Assembly: GCA_017451665.1 (NCBI GenBank)
Contig: JAFTNX010000222.1
Location: forward strand, 1-10,672
Direction of reading: 5' to 3'
Source of the DNA: Oscillospiraceae bacterium
GTDB taxonomy: Bacteria; Bacillota; Clostridia; Oscillospirales; Ruminococcaceae
Length of the DNA: 10,672 nucleotides
The first letter of the stretch is position 1. Each line of letters begins with the position of its first letter. Below the pieces are notes generated by a model. The model was not told the DNA's origin. It did no database searches and worked only from the letters and a program-made list of their open reading frames with translations. Below, one piece after another: positions 1-6,656 of the stretch. The position numbers were made by a program, and so were the translations under genes.

Positions 1-1
1 A

Positions 2-112
2 AACGCTTCGTTTATTGTGAATACTCACGGCGAAAGTGAAACCCACCACATCATCAATAATTTCCCACTGACAAAAGCACAGAGGTTTTATCTTAAATTA
101 AAGCAAACGTGA
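2..112 (+). CDS. Possible 3' end of a convergent plus-strand gene (partial, unrecognised)
   Basis: An open frame enters from the left edge and runs 36 codons to a TGA at 110-112. Its translation ends in ...FPLTKAQRFYLKLKQT. I do not recognise the family. An open frame this short is not significant alone. The support is contextual: a terminator oriented for plus-strand transcription lies downstream at 253-280, and the minus-strand operon ends at 469, so a gene converging from the left is expected. The other plus frames and the minus frames across this stretch are interrupted sooner or look less protein-like. It could equally be non-coding spacer. Confidence 0.35.
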   Translation, partial: NASFIVNTHGESETHHIINNFPLTKAQRFYLKLKQT

Positions 113-119
113 CGTTTGC
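103..119. repeat. Perfect 7-bp inverted repeat with a stop codon in its loop
   Basis: GCAAACG (103-109) and CGTTTGC (113-119) form a perfect palindrome separated by TGA. This TGA is the stop codon of the open frame ending at 112. No T-run follows, so it is not a classical terminator. The half-site resembles the GCAAACG-type palindromes bound by LacI-family regulators, but nothing here needs such an operator, and a 3' UTR hairpin is as likely. Confidence 0.4.
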
Positions 120-232
120 ATCCTCCTACCCTCGCATTTCATTTGAGAAATGTCGGAGTTTTGAGTGCTCGGGTGTTATCGGTTCGCTTAACGCTCACCT
201 TAAAAAGTGAGGGCAAAAGGTTTTTAAAATGC

Positions 233-253
233 ACAATTGACAATGGACAATTA
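233..253 (+). repeat. Triple tandem heptamer ACAATTG/ACAATGG/ACAATTA
   Basis: Three consecutive seven-base units at 233-239, 240-246 and 247-253 differ by one or two bases each. They abut the stem of the plus-strand terminator that begins at 253. This is a small repeat of the kind found between genes in many Clostridia; function unknown. Confidence 0.5.
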
Positions 254-280
254 AGAGTAGGAGAAATCCTACTCTTTTTT
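253..280 (+). terminator. Rho-independent terminator for plus-strand transcription
   Basis: AAGAGTAGGA (253-262), a GAAA loop (263-266) and TCCTACTCTT (267-276) form a perfect 10-bp stem that runs into six T residues (275-280). On the minus strand the stem is followed by TTAATTG, which is a poor U-tract, so it is best read as ending a plus-strand transcript that arrives from the left edge. Confidence 0.75.
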
Positions 281-309
281 GTTTCCTGTCAAAGTTTAAA
301 AAGTTTCGT

Positions 310-327
310 CCACCTTTTCAAAGGTGG
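310..327. repeat. Perfect hairpin CCACCTTT/AAAGGTGG
   Basis: CCACCTTT (310-317) and AAAGGTGG (320-327) are perfectly complementary around a two-base centre; in RNA this gives about 7 bp with a TTCA loop. It lies between the two terminators and has no T-run. It resembles, from memory and unverified, palindromic intergenic repeats common in Ruminococcus and Faecalibacterium relatives. Confidence 0.45.
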
Positions 328-381
328 TGGTTTCCAAAGGCAACGCCCCTTCACTACATTGCGACTGCCTGAACATAACAA

Positions 382-414
382 AAAACTCACTACCGATTTC
401 CGATAGTGAGTTTT
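382..414. terminator. Bidirectional terminator closing the minus-strand operon
   Basis: AAAACTCACTA (382-392) pairs with TAGTGAGTTTT (404-414), an 11-bp stem with an 11-base loop. The minus-strand transcript leaves the stem into TTTTTTGTT, and the plus strand into TTTTGTTTTTTT, so it can work both ways. It lies about 55 bases past the stop of the last operon gene (469-1518), where the end of the operon is expected. Confidence 0.8.
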
Positions 415-453
415 GTTTTTTTCAATATTAGCCGAGCGTTAGGCGAGGTGCCC

Positions 454-469
454 GTGTCGGCTGCGACAC
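454..469. repeat. Hairpin directly after the last operon stop codon
   Basis: GTGTCG (454-459) and CGACAC (464-469) form a perfect 6-bp stem with a four-base loop. On the minus strand it begins inside the TAG stop codon (469-471) of the last permease gene. There is no T-run, so it may protect the mRNA 3' end or add to the terminator at 382-414. Confidence 0.45.
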
Positions 470-1518
470 TAGCCTGTAAGACCTGAACGTTCAACACCTT
501 CAACGAAGTATTTCTGTAAGAATACATACATAATCAAAATCGGGAAGGTTGTGAGGATACAACCAGATTCAAGCCAAACAATAATCTGTCTTGGTGAAAC
601 CGACTGATTGTTAAAGAGCTGAGCTCTGAGTGTAGCGTCGAGGTTCTTAAGCATAAGAGCAACTGTGTCATTCTGTGTAAAGAATGATGATGAAATGTAG
701 TAGTCGTTCCAGTACCATACAATCGAGAACAGGAATACTGTCAGGAATGATGATGATGCGTTAGGAACCATTACCTTGATAAATGTCTTGAAAGGTCCGC
801 AACCGTCAAGGTAAGCTGCGTCTTCCAGTTCCTTTGGAAGTCCTCTGAAGAACTGTCTGAAAATGTAGATAAACAGACCAGCCTTGATACCGTTTGCGAA
901 AATTGCAGGAGCGTACATTGTGATACCCTTGTTGATAAGAGAAATGTAAGCTTTACCTGTAAAGAGCTTAACAAGACCTGCGCCCTTAAAGAATGAGAAC
1001 TGAATGAACAGTGGGATAGTTGTAATCTGTGGTGGTACGATAATCATAAGAACTACGATTGCAAAGAGAATGTTCTTTCCCTTGAATTTAAATCTTGCGA
1101 AACCGTAACCTGTAATCGCACAAGATGCAACTGAGAGAACAGATGAAATAAGATTCAGCTTAATTGTGTTAAGAACAGTAGAACCGTACTTCATAATGTC
1201 CCATGTTTCCTTGATGTTATTCATTGTAAAGCTCTTTGGAAGCCATACAATTGAAGGGTCAGACATCTGTTCATTAGGTCTGAACGCTGTTGAGAACATA
1301 AAGATAAGTGGGTAAAGAATAACGAAACAAAGTCCGAACAGAATAAAGAATCTGAAAATAGGCCATACGGTATTTACGATTTTCTTATTTCTGTTGTATC
1401 TGATTTGTTCAGGAGTCAGATTTGGCTCTATTCCAGCTTCCTTCATTTCTTTAAGCTTTTTCTTTTTGTAAGCTCGCATTTCTTTTTCAAACTGTTTTTC
1501 TTCTTTTCTTGTAGCCAA
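469..1518 (-). CDS. MalG-like sugar ABC transporter permease, second pair, with basic N-terminal tail
   Basis: This 349-residue inner-membrane subunit belongs to the carbohydrate (CUT1, MalG-type) ABC permeases. Residues 1-50 form a highly charged, lysine/glutamate-rich cytoplasmic tail, longer than usual for the family. The first membrane span is near 53-75, followed by the usual set of helices. The EAA motif that docks the ATPase is at about 232-252 (EDAAYLDG...FIKVMVP), and the C-terminus VEGVERSGLTG is the classic MalG-type ending. The start is TTG at 1516-1518, chosen because an AAAGGGGGG ribosome site lies seven bases upstream; the next in-frame Met is residue 15. It lies 14 bases after the MalF-like partner and is the last gene of the operon. 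The substrate cannot be read from the sequence; an oligosaccharide is likely. No ATPase gene is nearby. Confidence 0.92.
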   Translation of the reverse strand: MATRKEEKQFEKEMRAYKKKKLKEMKEAGIEPNLTPEQIRYNRNKKIVNTVWPIFRFFILFGLCFVILYPLIFMFSTAFRPNEQMSDPSIVWLPKSFTMNNIKETWDIMKYGSTVLNTIKLNLISSVLSVASCAITGYGFARFKFKGKNILFAIVVLMIIVPPQITTIPLFIQFSFFKGAGLVKLFTGKAYISLINKGITMYAPAIFANGIKAGLFIYIFRQFFRGLPKELEDAAYLDGCGPFKTFIKVMVPNASSSFLTVFLFSIVWYWNDYYISSSFFTQNDTVALMLKNLDATLRAQLFNNQSVSPRQIIVWLESGCILTTFPILIMYVFLQKYFVEGVERSGLTG

Positions 1519-1525
1519 TTCTTAT

Positions 1526-1534
1526 CCCCCCTTT
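1526..1534 (-). promoter_or_regulatory. Ribosome binding site deciding a TTG start
   Basis: On the minus strand AAAGGGGGG sits seven bases before TTG at 1518 and overlaps the TAA stop of the preceding permease gene (1533-1535). This overlap suggests translational coupling of the two permease subunits. Confidence 0.7.
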
Positions 1535-2750
1535 ACTCAACTTCGTAGTAAACGAACTTGTTTACTATTACTACAACAACTGCAAGAACTGAACCTACGA
1601 TTGCAAAGTATGCCCAGCCCATAGCTGCTGAATATCCGTGTTCCCAGTTAGCTGCCTTCTGAAGTACCTGCTGCATTACTGCGTTAGTAGGGTCTACGAA
1701 TGAGTCAACTACTGTATAAACGAGTGCTGCAATAATCATAGGGCTGATGTAAGGAACTGTAATCTTCCAGAAGTATTCCCATGCTGTTGCACCTTCCATC
1801 TGTGCAGCTTCCTTAGCTGAATGTGGAATGTTCTGCAATGCTGAGATAAACAGAAGAATCTGGATACCTGCAAACCATACCATGTTAAAGATTTCGTCAG
1901 TAAGTGTTGAAATTACCGATGTAATCTTTTCAGGGAAATTATAAATTCCAAGGAATGTGAGGAGCTGGTCAACAAGGTTTGTTTCAAACATTGTTGAGAA
2001 CTGTTCTGAACCACCTGAGTAACCACCAGTTGACATATTACCTGTAATAATGTCATATACAGGACCTGTCGCAATGATTACAGGGAGGAAGAATACTGCT
2101 CTTGCGAATGTTCTTCCCTTAAACTTCTGATTAAGAATTACTGCAATAAAGATTGAGAAAATGATAATCAGAGGAGTTTTAAGAGCTGTTGAACCGAGGA
2201 TTTCACCAAGGTTTTTAGCGTAGTTAGGGTCTTTTCTGAAAGCATTTACGTAGTTCTGGAAGCCTACGAATTTAAGCTCCATATAACCCGTTTTTGGCTG
2301 TGTTGTATTAAATGAATAGATAAGTGACTTGATTACAGGAAGGATAAAGAAGTAAATTGTACCGATTGCCCAGAGAGCGATAAATCCGTAACCATAAAGT
2401 GACTTTCTTCTTTCATATGAAATTGTAAAGCCCTTTTTCTTTTCCTTTACTTTCTTTTCTTTTTCCTTATACTTATTCTTCGATTCAGGGTCATAGACAT
2501 AATTTTCAACGTCTACTTCCTCTTTCTTGACAGCCTCAGATACCTCTTCGGCTGTCTCGATGATTTCTTCGTTAACTTCTTCTGTGTTTTCAGCAGTTTC
2601 CTCAACTACTTCTTCCACAGCTTCAGCAGCTTCAACTACTGTTTCTTCTGCATTTTCAGCAGCTTCAACTACGTTTTCTTCTGCATTTTCAGCAACAGTT
2701 TCAAGAACAGGTGCTTCTGTAATTTCTTCAATATTCTTATTGTTTTCCAT
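1533..2750 (-). CDS. MalF-like sugar ABC transporter permease, second pair, with acidic repeat tail
   Basis: This 405-residue inner-membrane subunit is a MalF-type CUT1 permease, about 100 residues longer than usual. The extra length is a cytoplasmic N-terminal tail: residues 1-80 are extremely acidic and contain five 11-residue repeats (20-74), followed by a lysine-rich stretch (91-107). The first membrane span is near 118-145. A large outside loop with a Gly/Ser-rich part lies at about 236-288. The EAA ATPase-docking motif is at 314-333 (EAAQMEGATAWEYFWKITVP). It overlaps the upstream DUF5696 gene by one base and pairs with the MalG-like gene just downstream. It is divergent in sequence from the MalF-like protein of the first pair, so the two pairs are not a recent duplication. 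The substrate is unknown. Confidence 0.92.
   Translation of the reverse strand: MENNKNIEEITEAPVLETVAENAEENVVEAAENAEETVVEAAEAVEEVVEETAENTEEVNEEIIETAEEVSEAVKKEEVDVENYVYDPESKNKYKEKEKKVKEKKKGFTISYERRKSLYGYGFIALWAIGTIYFFILPVIKSLIYSFNTTQPKTGYMELKFVGFQNYVNAFRKDPNYAKNLGEILGSTALKTPLIIIFSIFIAVILNQKFKGRTFARAVFFLPVIIATGPVYDIITGNMSTGGYSGGSEQFSTMFETNLVDQLLTFLGIYNFPEKITSVISTLTDEIFNMVWFAGIQILLFISALQNIPHSAKEAAQMEGATAWEYFWKITVPYISPMIIAALVYTVVDSFVDPTNAVMQQVLQKAANWEHGYSAAMGWAYFAIVGSVLAVVVVIVNKFVYYEVE
2529..2693 (-). repeat. Five 33-bp (11-residue) coding repeats in the permease N-tail
   Basis: Residues 20-74 of the 405-residue permease are five consecutive 11-residue units: AENAEENVVEA, AENAEETVVEA, AEAVEEVVEET, AENTEEVNEEI and IETAEEVSEAV. 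The first two differ by only two bases over 33. The consensus is A-E-x-x-E-E-x-V-x-E-x. An 11-residue period is that of hendecad or LEA-like amphipathic helices, so an acidic helix or coiled coil in the cytoplasm is predicted. Confidence 0.85.
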
Positions 2751-2752
2751 TA
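2748..2752 (-). promoter_or_regulatory. TAATG stop/start overlap coupling DUF5696 protein to permease
   Basis: The TAA stop of the 1084-residue protein (2750-2752) and the ATG of the permease (2748-2750) share one base. A GGAGG site lies about 12 bases before the ATG, inside the end of the upstream gene. This arrangement indicates termination-reinitiation and ties production of the two proteins together. Confidence 0.75.
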
Positions 2753-5700
2753 GTTAAGCAAACCTCCTTCTATTGCTGAACTGAGGTCATAAACTGTTCC
2801 GTTGACATCAGCAGTAGCATTCTTTGTATCAACTGTAACAACGATTGAGTTGTCATAAGTTGTCTTGATAACGCCTGTTTCTCTGTCAATCTGGTAATCA
2901 GTAATAACCTTGTCGCTTACCTGACTAAGAATAGCCTCGCTTGCCTTATACTGTGCAATAGCCTGATTCATCCAGCTATTGTAGTTAGCATAATAAAGGT
3001 CTGAGTAATCTGTGTCAAGAAGCTCATAAGCTTCCTCGTAAATCATATCGTAGTGGATTGATGAACCGGAAGCAAGTGAAAGAAGGAATACTTCTTCCGC
3101 ATTTGAATTTGCATTTACAGGTGTTGATGAATATGGAACATATCCGTGAACTACCATCTGGTAAAGTGGAATATCGTAGTCAACAACGTTATACTGGCTT
3201 GAGTAAACCGGTACGTTTGTAATATAGTCAGCGTATGGGATAATGTAAGCATTTGCCTCATCAGCAATAACATTTTCCATAGATTCGCTTGCCTTCTTGT
3301 ACTGCTCGATAAGTGAGTTCATAGTACCTTCTCTGCTAAGAGCATTTCTCTTTGAGAAGTCAGATACAAGAGTATTTGCGTAATCGCCGAAACCGATATT
3401 CTTAACGTCCTTATCTGTAAAGCTTTCAACCATCTTATTCATAGCCTTTGAATAAGAGTTTGGAGTAAGGAGTGCAGGAGCCTTACCTGAAAGCTGAACT
3501 CCGAACGCCATTGAGTATTTGCTCTGTCTTGACTGAGCGTTTGAAACTCTGTTTGCTGTTGAGTTGATTGTCATAAAGCCCCATGTGCTCTTAGCCATCT
3601 GCATATTTGAGATAGATGGGAAAATCTTAGCGTCAACATCGCTTGCAGCCTTAGCAAAGTCTTCGTAATCGCTCATACCACCAAGAACGCCTGATGGCTT
3701 GAACTTTGTAGAAATCTTTCCTGTCATAGCCTTATTTGTCCAGTCGTGGTAGTTAATGATAAGATTCTTAACACCGCCGTCTGTAAGCTGCTGCATAATT
3801 TCTTCAGCCTGTGAGAAGCCTGTAATTTCTGTTTTAAGGTCAACAGGGATACCGAAAATTGAAGTTTCCTTCAGAACGCCACCGTAAAGGTCAACGTAGA
3901 AGTTTGACTTATTGGTTTCAGTTTTCTTCTGGAGTCCTTCATTGTTAATGAGGTAGTTTCTATAAACTTCTGCAACGTCAGCGTAGTTTACTTCATTGCT
4001 GTCGCTGATTGGGTAATAGCTTACAGAAATCTTTTCTGTCTTGATTTTACCCTTTTCAAATACAGTAATCTTAGTTCCGTCTGTACCACCCATGAAGTAG
4101 TCGTCCTTAGAACGGAGCTGGAATCTGAAGTAAACGCTGTTGAATGCCTGTTTATTCTGCTTACTTACCTGAGCGTTAACTGTTGCATTTGCGTCACCGT
4201 CAGTTGCGATAGCAACAAGACCGTTAGGGCCTGAAACGGTTGCGATAAGTGGAAGGTAAGCCTGTTCAGTAACTCTTGGAGCTGTGAGAGGAACAGTTGT
4301 CTTATCACGTCCATAGAGAATCTGTTCGTATGAAGCGTAGCCTTCCTTATCGTTATTGTATTCAATAACTGCACCACTTCCGTCAGGAACAATCATATAA
4401 CCTTCAGTTGGATTTCCTGCAAGGTCAGCTCTTGGAGAAGCACCGAATGTCGGAGCCATTGTAAGAGCAGTAATAATCTTTCCGTCAACAGTATTTGTAT
4501 CAACTTCTGTTACTTCGTCGATATCAACTGTAACTTCAAGTCTGTCCTCGTGGAGAATATACTTTACAGGAACAACAAAGCCTGCTGATTTATAATCGTA
4601 TGTAACTGTAACGCCTTCCTTAGAAAGCTTCCATGTTTCCTTACCGTCAGCTGGTTTTGAGAAAGTATTAGCTGAATAGAGAGAGTTGATATTTCTCTTT
4701 TCCTGTCTGAGGTCGCCGTATTCAAGGATAAGACCTGAAGCTGTCTGATGTCTCTGTGGGAGCTTCATAGTAGTTCCCTTAGTGTCATCAATAACAGTGG
4801 TATCACCGTAAGGGTTAACAGGTGTGCTCCACCAGTACTTATCGCCCTTTACGTCATAAAGAGCAACCTTATGGCTTTCCTTATCTGCATAAAGCTTGAG
4901 GTTTGCATTTTCTGTTACAAGTTCGATATCAGCAAGAAGTCTCTTTCCGTCGAGAGTTGTAAAGAGCATTCTGCCTTCCGGTGACTTATAAAGTCTTCCA
5001 TTTTCGTTATCCTCTGAAGTATAAGCGTATTCGCTTTCTACTTCAAGAGTCTTAGGGTTCATGTAATAAACTGTATCAAGGTCAACTGTTACGAATGCGT
5101 CTTCAACAAGTTCGCTTAAAAGTCGCATATAGAAGTTTGAAACCTGTGTAAATCCAGCGTCTGTTTCAACAATCCAGAAGCCCTTCTTAGATGAGCTTAC
5201 AACCTTGCCATTTTCCTCTTCGCCCTGTTCAAAGGTTGACATAAGGATTTCTTTTCCGTCCTTAACAGAAACAATAGCAATTACTTCGCTTGGATTTTCC
5301 AAAAGCATATCTTCAACATACTTGAGTTCATCTCTTGCAGCGTTAACAGCAGCCTGAGTTGTAGGATTTGCAATAAGAGCTTCTGCGTTTGCAATAGCCT
5401 CGCTGTAAATCTTCCATGTATATTCAGTATAATCTTCTGCTACAAGGTCCTTATCAAGCTTCTCAAGTTCTTTTTCAAGCTTTGATACGTCAATCTTGTC
5501 CGGTTCTTCAAATTCCTTTTCAGGCTTTGCATTTGCCTTAACGAGTGCTTCCTTGGCTCTGTCGAGAGCAATCCAAGCCTCGTCAAGCTGATACTGAGTA
5601 GATTCTACATTATCGCCGATAGCCTTTGCGTTATCATAAGCTGCCTTATAAACTGCGTAGCTTTCAGCTGTATAATCTTCAGCATCTTCCATTTTCTTCA

Positions 5701-6004
5701 AGAGCTTATCAAGCTCTTTTCTTACTTTAACTGTACCTGTATAAATCTGGTATTCGCCGTATGTGCCGATGAGGTCCATATTATCCTTAACGTAGTCAAC
5801 GGTAGTATCAACATCGATATCCATTGACTGGTCCTCTTCGACCTCTTCTTCCTCCTCTTCTTCTGTTGTTTCGCCGTCTGTTGAAACAGAAGTGTCAGTA
5901 TTAGCGCCGTCGGTTGATTCCTCAGCAGCAAAAGCTGAACCAAGAGGCATAAGCATTGTCAGAACCAGAGCAAAGACAAGTATTTTTTTCATTTTACTAT
6001 GCAT
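2750..6004 (-). CDS. Large secreted FIVAR/DUF5696-type protein, probable glycan-active
   Basis: This 1084-residue protein has a signal peptide (1-27, cut after AFA) with no lipobox cysteine and no C-terminal anchor, so it appears secreted. A poly-Glu stretch (48-58) follows. Two FIVAR-like three-helix modules lie at about 96-157 and 174-236, each with the YT...A...L pattern. The rest matches what I recall of DUF5696 proteins: a beta-rich region (about 240-690) with EGYMIVPDGSGAVIEYNN at 534-551, then an alpha/beta barrel-like part (about 700-990) with GFGDYANTLVSDF at 871-883 and VVHGYVPYSS at 951-960. This order resembles glycoside hydrolases with a mutarotase-like sandwich before a TIM barrel, and Asp residues at 874 and 882 are candidate active-site residues (inference). 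The first ATG is chosen because AAGGTG lies eight bases upstream. Family function has not, to my knowledge, been shown. Sited between a Yip1 gene and the second permease pair, it probably handles the transported glycan. Confidence 0.82.
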   Translation of the reverse strand: MHSKMKKILVFALVLTMLMPLGSAFAAEESTDGANTDTSVSTDGETTEEEEEEEVEEDQSMDIDVDTTVDYVKDNMDLIGTYGEYQIYTGTVKVRKELDKLLKKMEDAEDYTAESYAVYKAAYDNAKAIGDNVESTQYQLDEAWIALDRAKEALVKANAKPEKEFEEPDKIDVSKLEKELEKLDKDLVAEDYTEYTWKIYSEAIANAEALIANPTTQAAVNAARDELKYVEDMLLENPSEVIAIVSVKDGKEILMSTFEQGEEENGKVVSSSKKGFWIVETDAGFTQVSNFYMRLLSELVEDAFVTVDLDTVYYMNPKTLEVESEYAYTSEDNENGRLYKSPEGRMLFTTLDGKRLLADIELVTENANLKLYADKESHKVALYDVKGDKYWWSTPVNPYGDTTVIDDTKGTTMKLPQRHQTASGLILEYGDLRQEKRNINSLYSANTFSKPADGKETWKLSKEGVTVTYDYKSAGFVVPVKYILHEDRLEVTVDIDEVTEVDTNTVDGKIITALTMAPTFGASPRADLAGNPTEGYMIVPDGSGAVIEYNNDKEGYASYEQILYGRDKTTVPLTAPRVTEQAYLPLIATVSGPNGLVAIATDGDANATVNAQVSKQNKQAFNSVYFRFQLRSKDDYFMGGTDGTKITVFEKGKIKTEKISVSYYPISDSNEVNYADVAEVYRNYLINNEGLQKKTETNKSNFYVDLYGGVLKETSIFGIPVDLKTEITGFSQAEEIMQQLTDGGVKNLIINYHDWTNKAMTGKISTKFKPSGVLGGMSDYEDFAKAASDVDAKIFPSISNMQMAKSTWGFMTINSTANRVSNAQSRQSKYSMAFGVQLSGKAPALLTPNSYSKAMNKMVESFTDKDVKNIGFGDYANTLVSDFSKRNALSREGTMNSLIEQYKKASESMENVIADEANAYIIPYADYITNVPVYSSQYNVVDYDIPLYQMVVHGYVPYSSTPVNANSNAEEVFLLSLASGSSIHYDMIYEEAYELLDTDYSDLYYANYNSWMNQAIAQYKASEAILSQVSDKVITDYQIDRETGVIKTTYDNSIVVTVDTKNATADVNGTVYDLSSAIEGGLLN

Positions 6005-6024
6005 CTAAAAAACACCTTCCTTCC

Positions 6025-6654
6025 TTAACCCCTGATTCTGTATGCGATTTCGGTATAAAGTGAGTAAATGAACACATATACCTGCTGGAACAATGAAAGG
6101 AGCAATACTGCCAGGAAAAGAATAAGGAGCATTGCGATAAGAGTTCCTCCAATCGACACAAGAGTCTTTGTGAATGAATACTGGTGAACAGCCTTCATTG
6201 CCTGAATCATCAGAACAACAGACCAGCCCAGTCCAAGATATGAAATAAAGTTTACCCAGATAGCTTCATCAAGAACGAGGAAGTTTGAGATAAATGTTGA
6301 GAGATAAACTCCGAAGATGTAAGGTACGATTGCGTATGCTGAATAGATACAAATCTTTTTAAGAGTACCTTCACCGTCAAAAAGTGTACATACAGCCCAG
6401 TTTCCGATTACCCATACAAAGAAGTAAACGAATGACTGTACGATAAGAGGAACAACGTTAAATACCTTTACATATGCAGTGTTAAAAGCAAAGCCCTTGA
6501 GCTGTCTGTCAACAACCATTGCAACGAAAAGGAGAAAAACGATAAAGAATGAAAGACCAAGTGAGCCTTTCTTCTTCCATCTCAGGTCCTCAAAACCTTC
6601 AATAGGATGGAAGATAACATGCTTGAGCCAGCCTAATGTAGTAAATTCATACAT
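6025..6654 (-). CDS. Yip1-domain multi-pass membrane protein
   Basis: This 209-residue protein matches the YIP1 family. It has a short cytoplasmic N-tail that contains the family's P-x-x-G-F/aromatic start (HPIEGFEDLRWKKKG, 16-30) and five predicted membrane spans at about 31-48, 66-92, 103-125, 133-151 and 163-190. The P-Y-I motif at 111-113 follows a conserved-looking AYAIV segment. Bacterial Yip1 proteins have no settled biochemical role; the eukaryotic namesakes act in vesicle trafficking. The gene starts two bases after the NHL-protein stop, with an AAGGAGG site inside that gene's last codons, and is followed 20 bases later by the DUF5696 gene. The spacing suggests coordinated production; a role as a membrane partner of the two large secreted proteins is inference. 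Confidence 0.85.
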   Translation of the reverse strand: MYEFTTLGWLKHVIFHPIEGFEDLRWKKKGSLGLSFFIVFLLFVAMVVDRQLKGFAFNTAYVKVFNVVPLIVQSFVYFFVWVIGNWAVCTLFDGEGTLKKICIYSAYAIVPYIFGVYLSTFISNFLVLDEAIWVNFISYLGLGWSVVLMIQAMKAVHQYSFTKTLVSIGGTLIAMLLILFLAVLLLSLFQQVYVFIYSLYTEIAYRIRG

Positions 6655-6656
6655 AA

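Larger units (their letters stand above)
113..468. other. Convergent intergenic spacer rich in hairpins and small repeats
   Basis: About 355 bases lie between the possible plus-strand gene tail and the last operon gene. No convincing gene is seen; the open frame at 116-406 on the plus strand has no good ribosome site, reads through two terminator stems, and has an unprotein-like composition. The spacer contains a small stem at 135-152 (CATTTC/GAAATG), a stem at 194-211 (CTCAC/GTGAG), a triple heptamer repeat at 233-253, terminators at 253-280 and 382-414, a hairpin at 310-327, and a 13-mer present in inverted orientation at 184-196 and 434-446 with 12 of 13 bases matching. The repeated, structured nature suggests dispersed intergenic repeat elements, but copy number cannot be judged from one window. 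Confidence 0.6.

Noticed and set aside
116..406. Plus-strand 96-codon open frame
   Set aside because: It reads through a terminator stem and several hairpins, has no ribosome site, ends inside the second terminator, and resembles no protein.
2527..2757. Plus-strand Ser/Thr-rich open frame opposite the permease tail
   Set aside because: It is the antisense shadow of the acidic 11-residue repeats; low-complexity composition follows directly from the coding strand.
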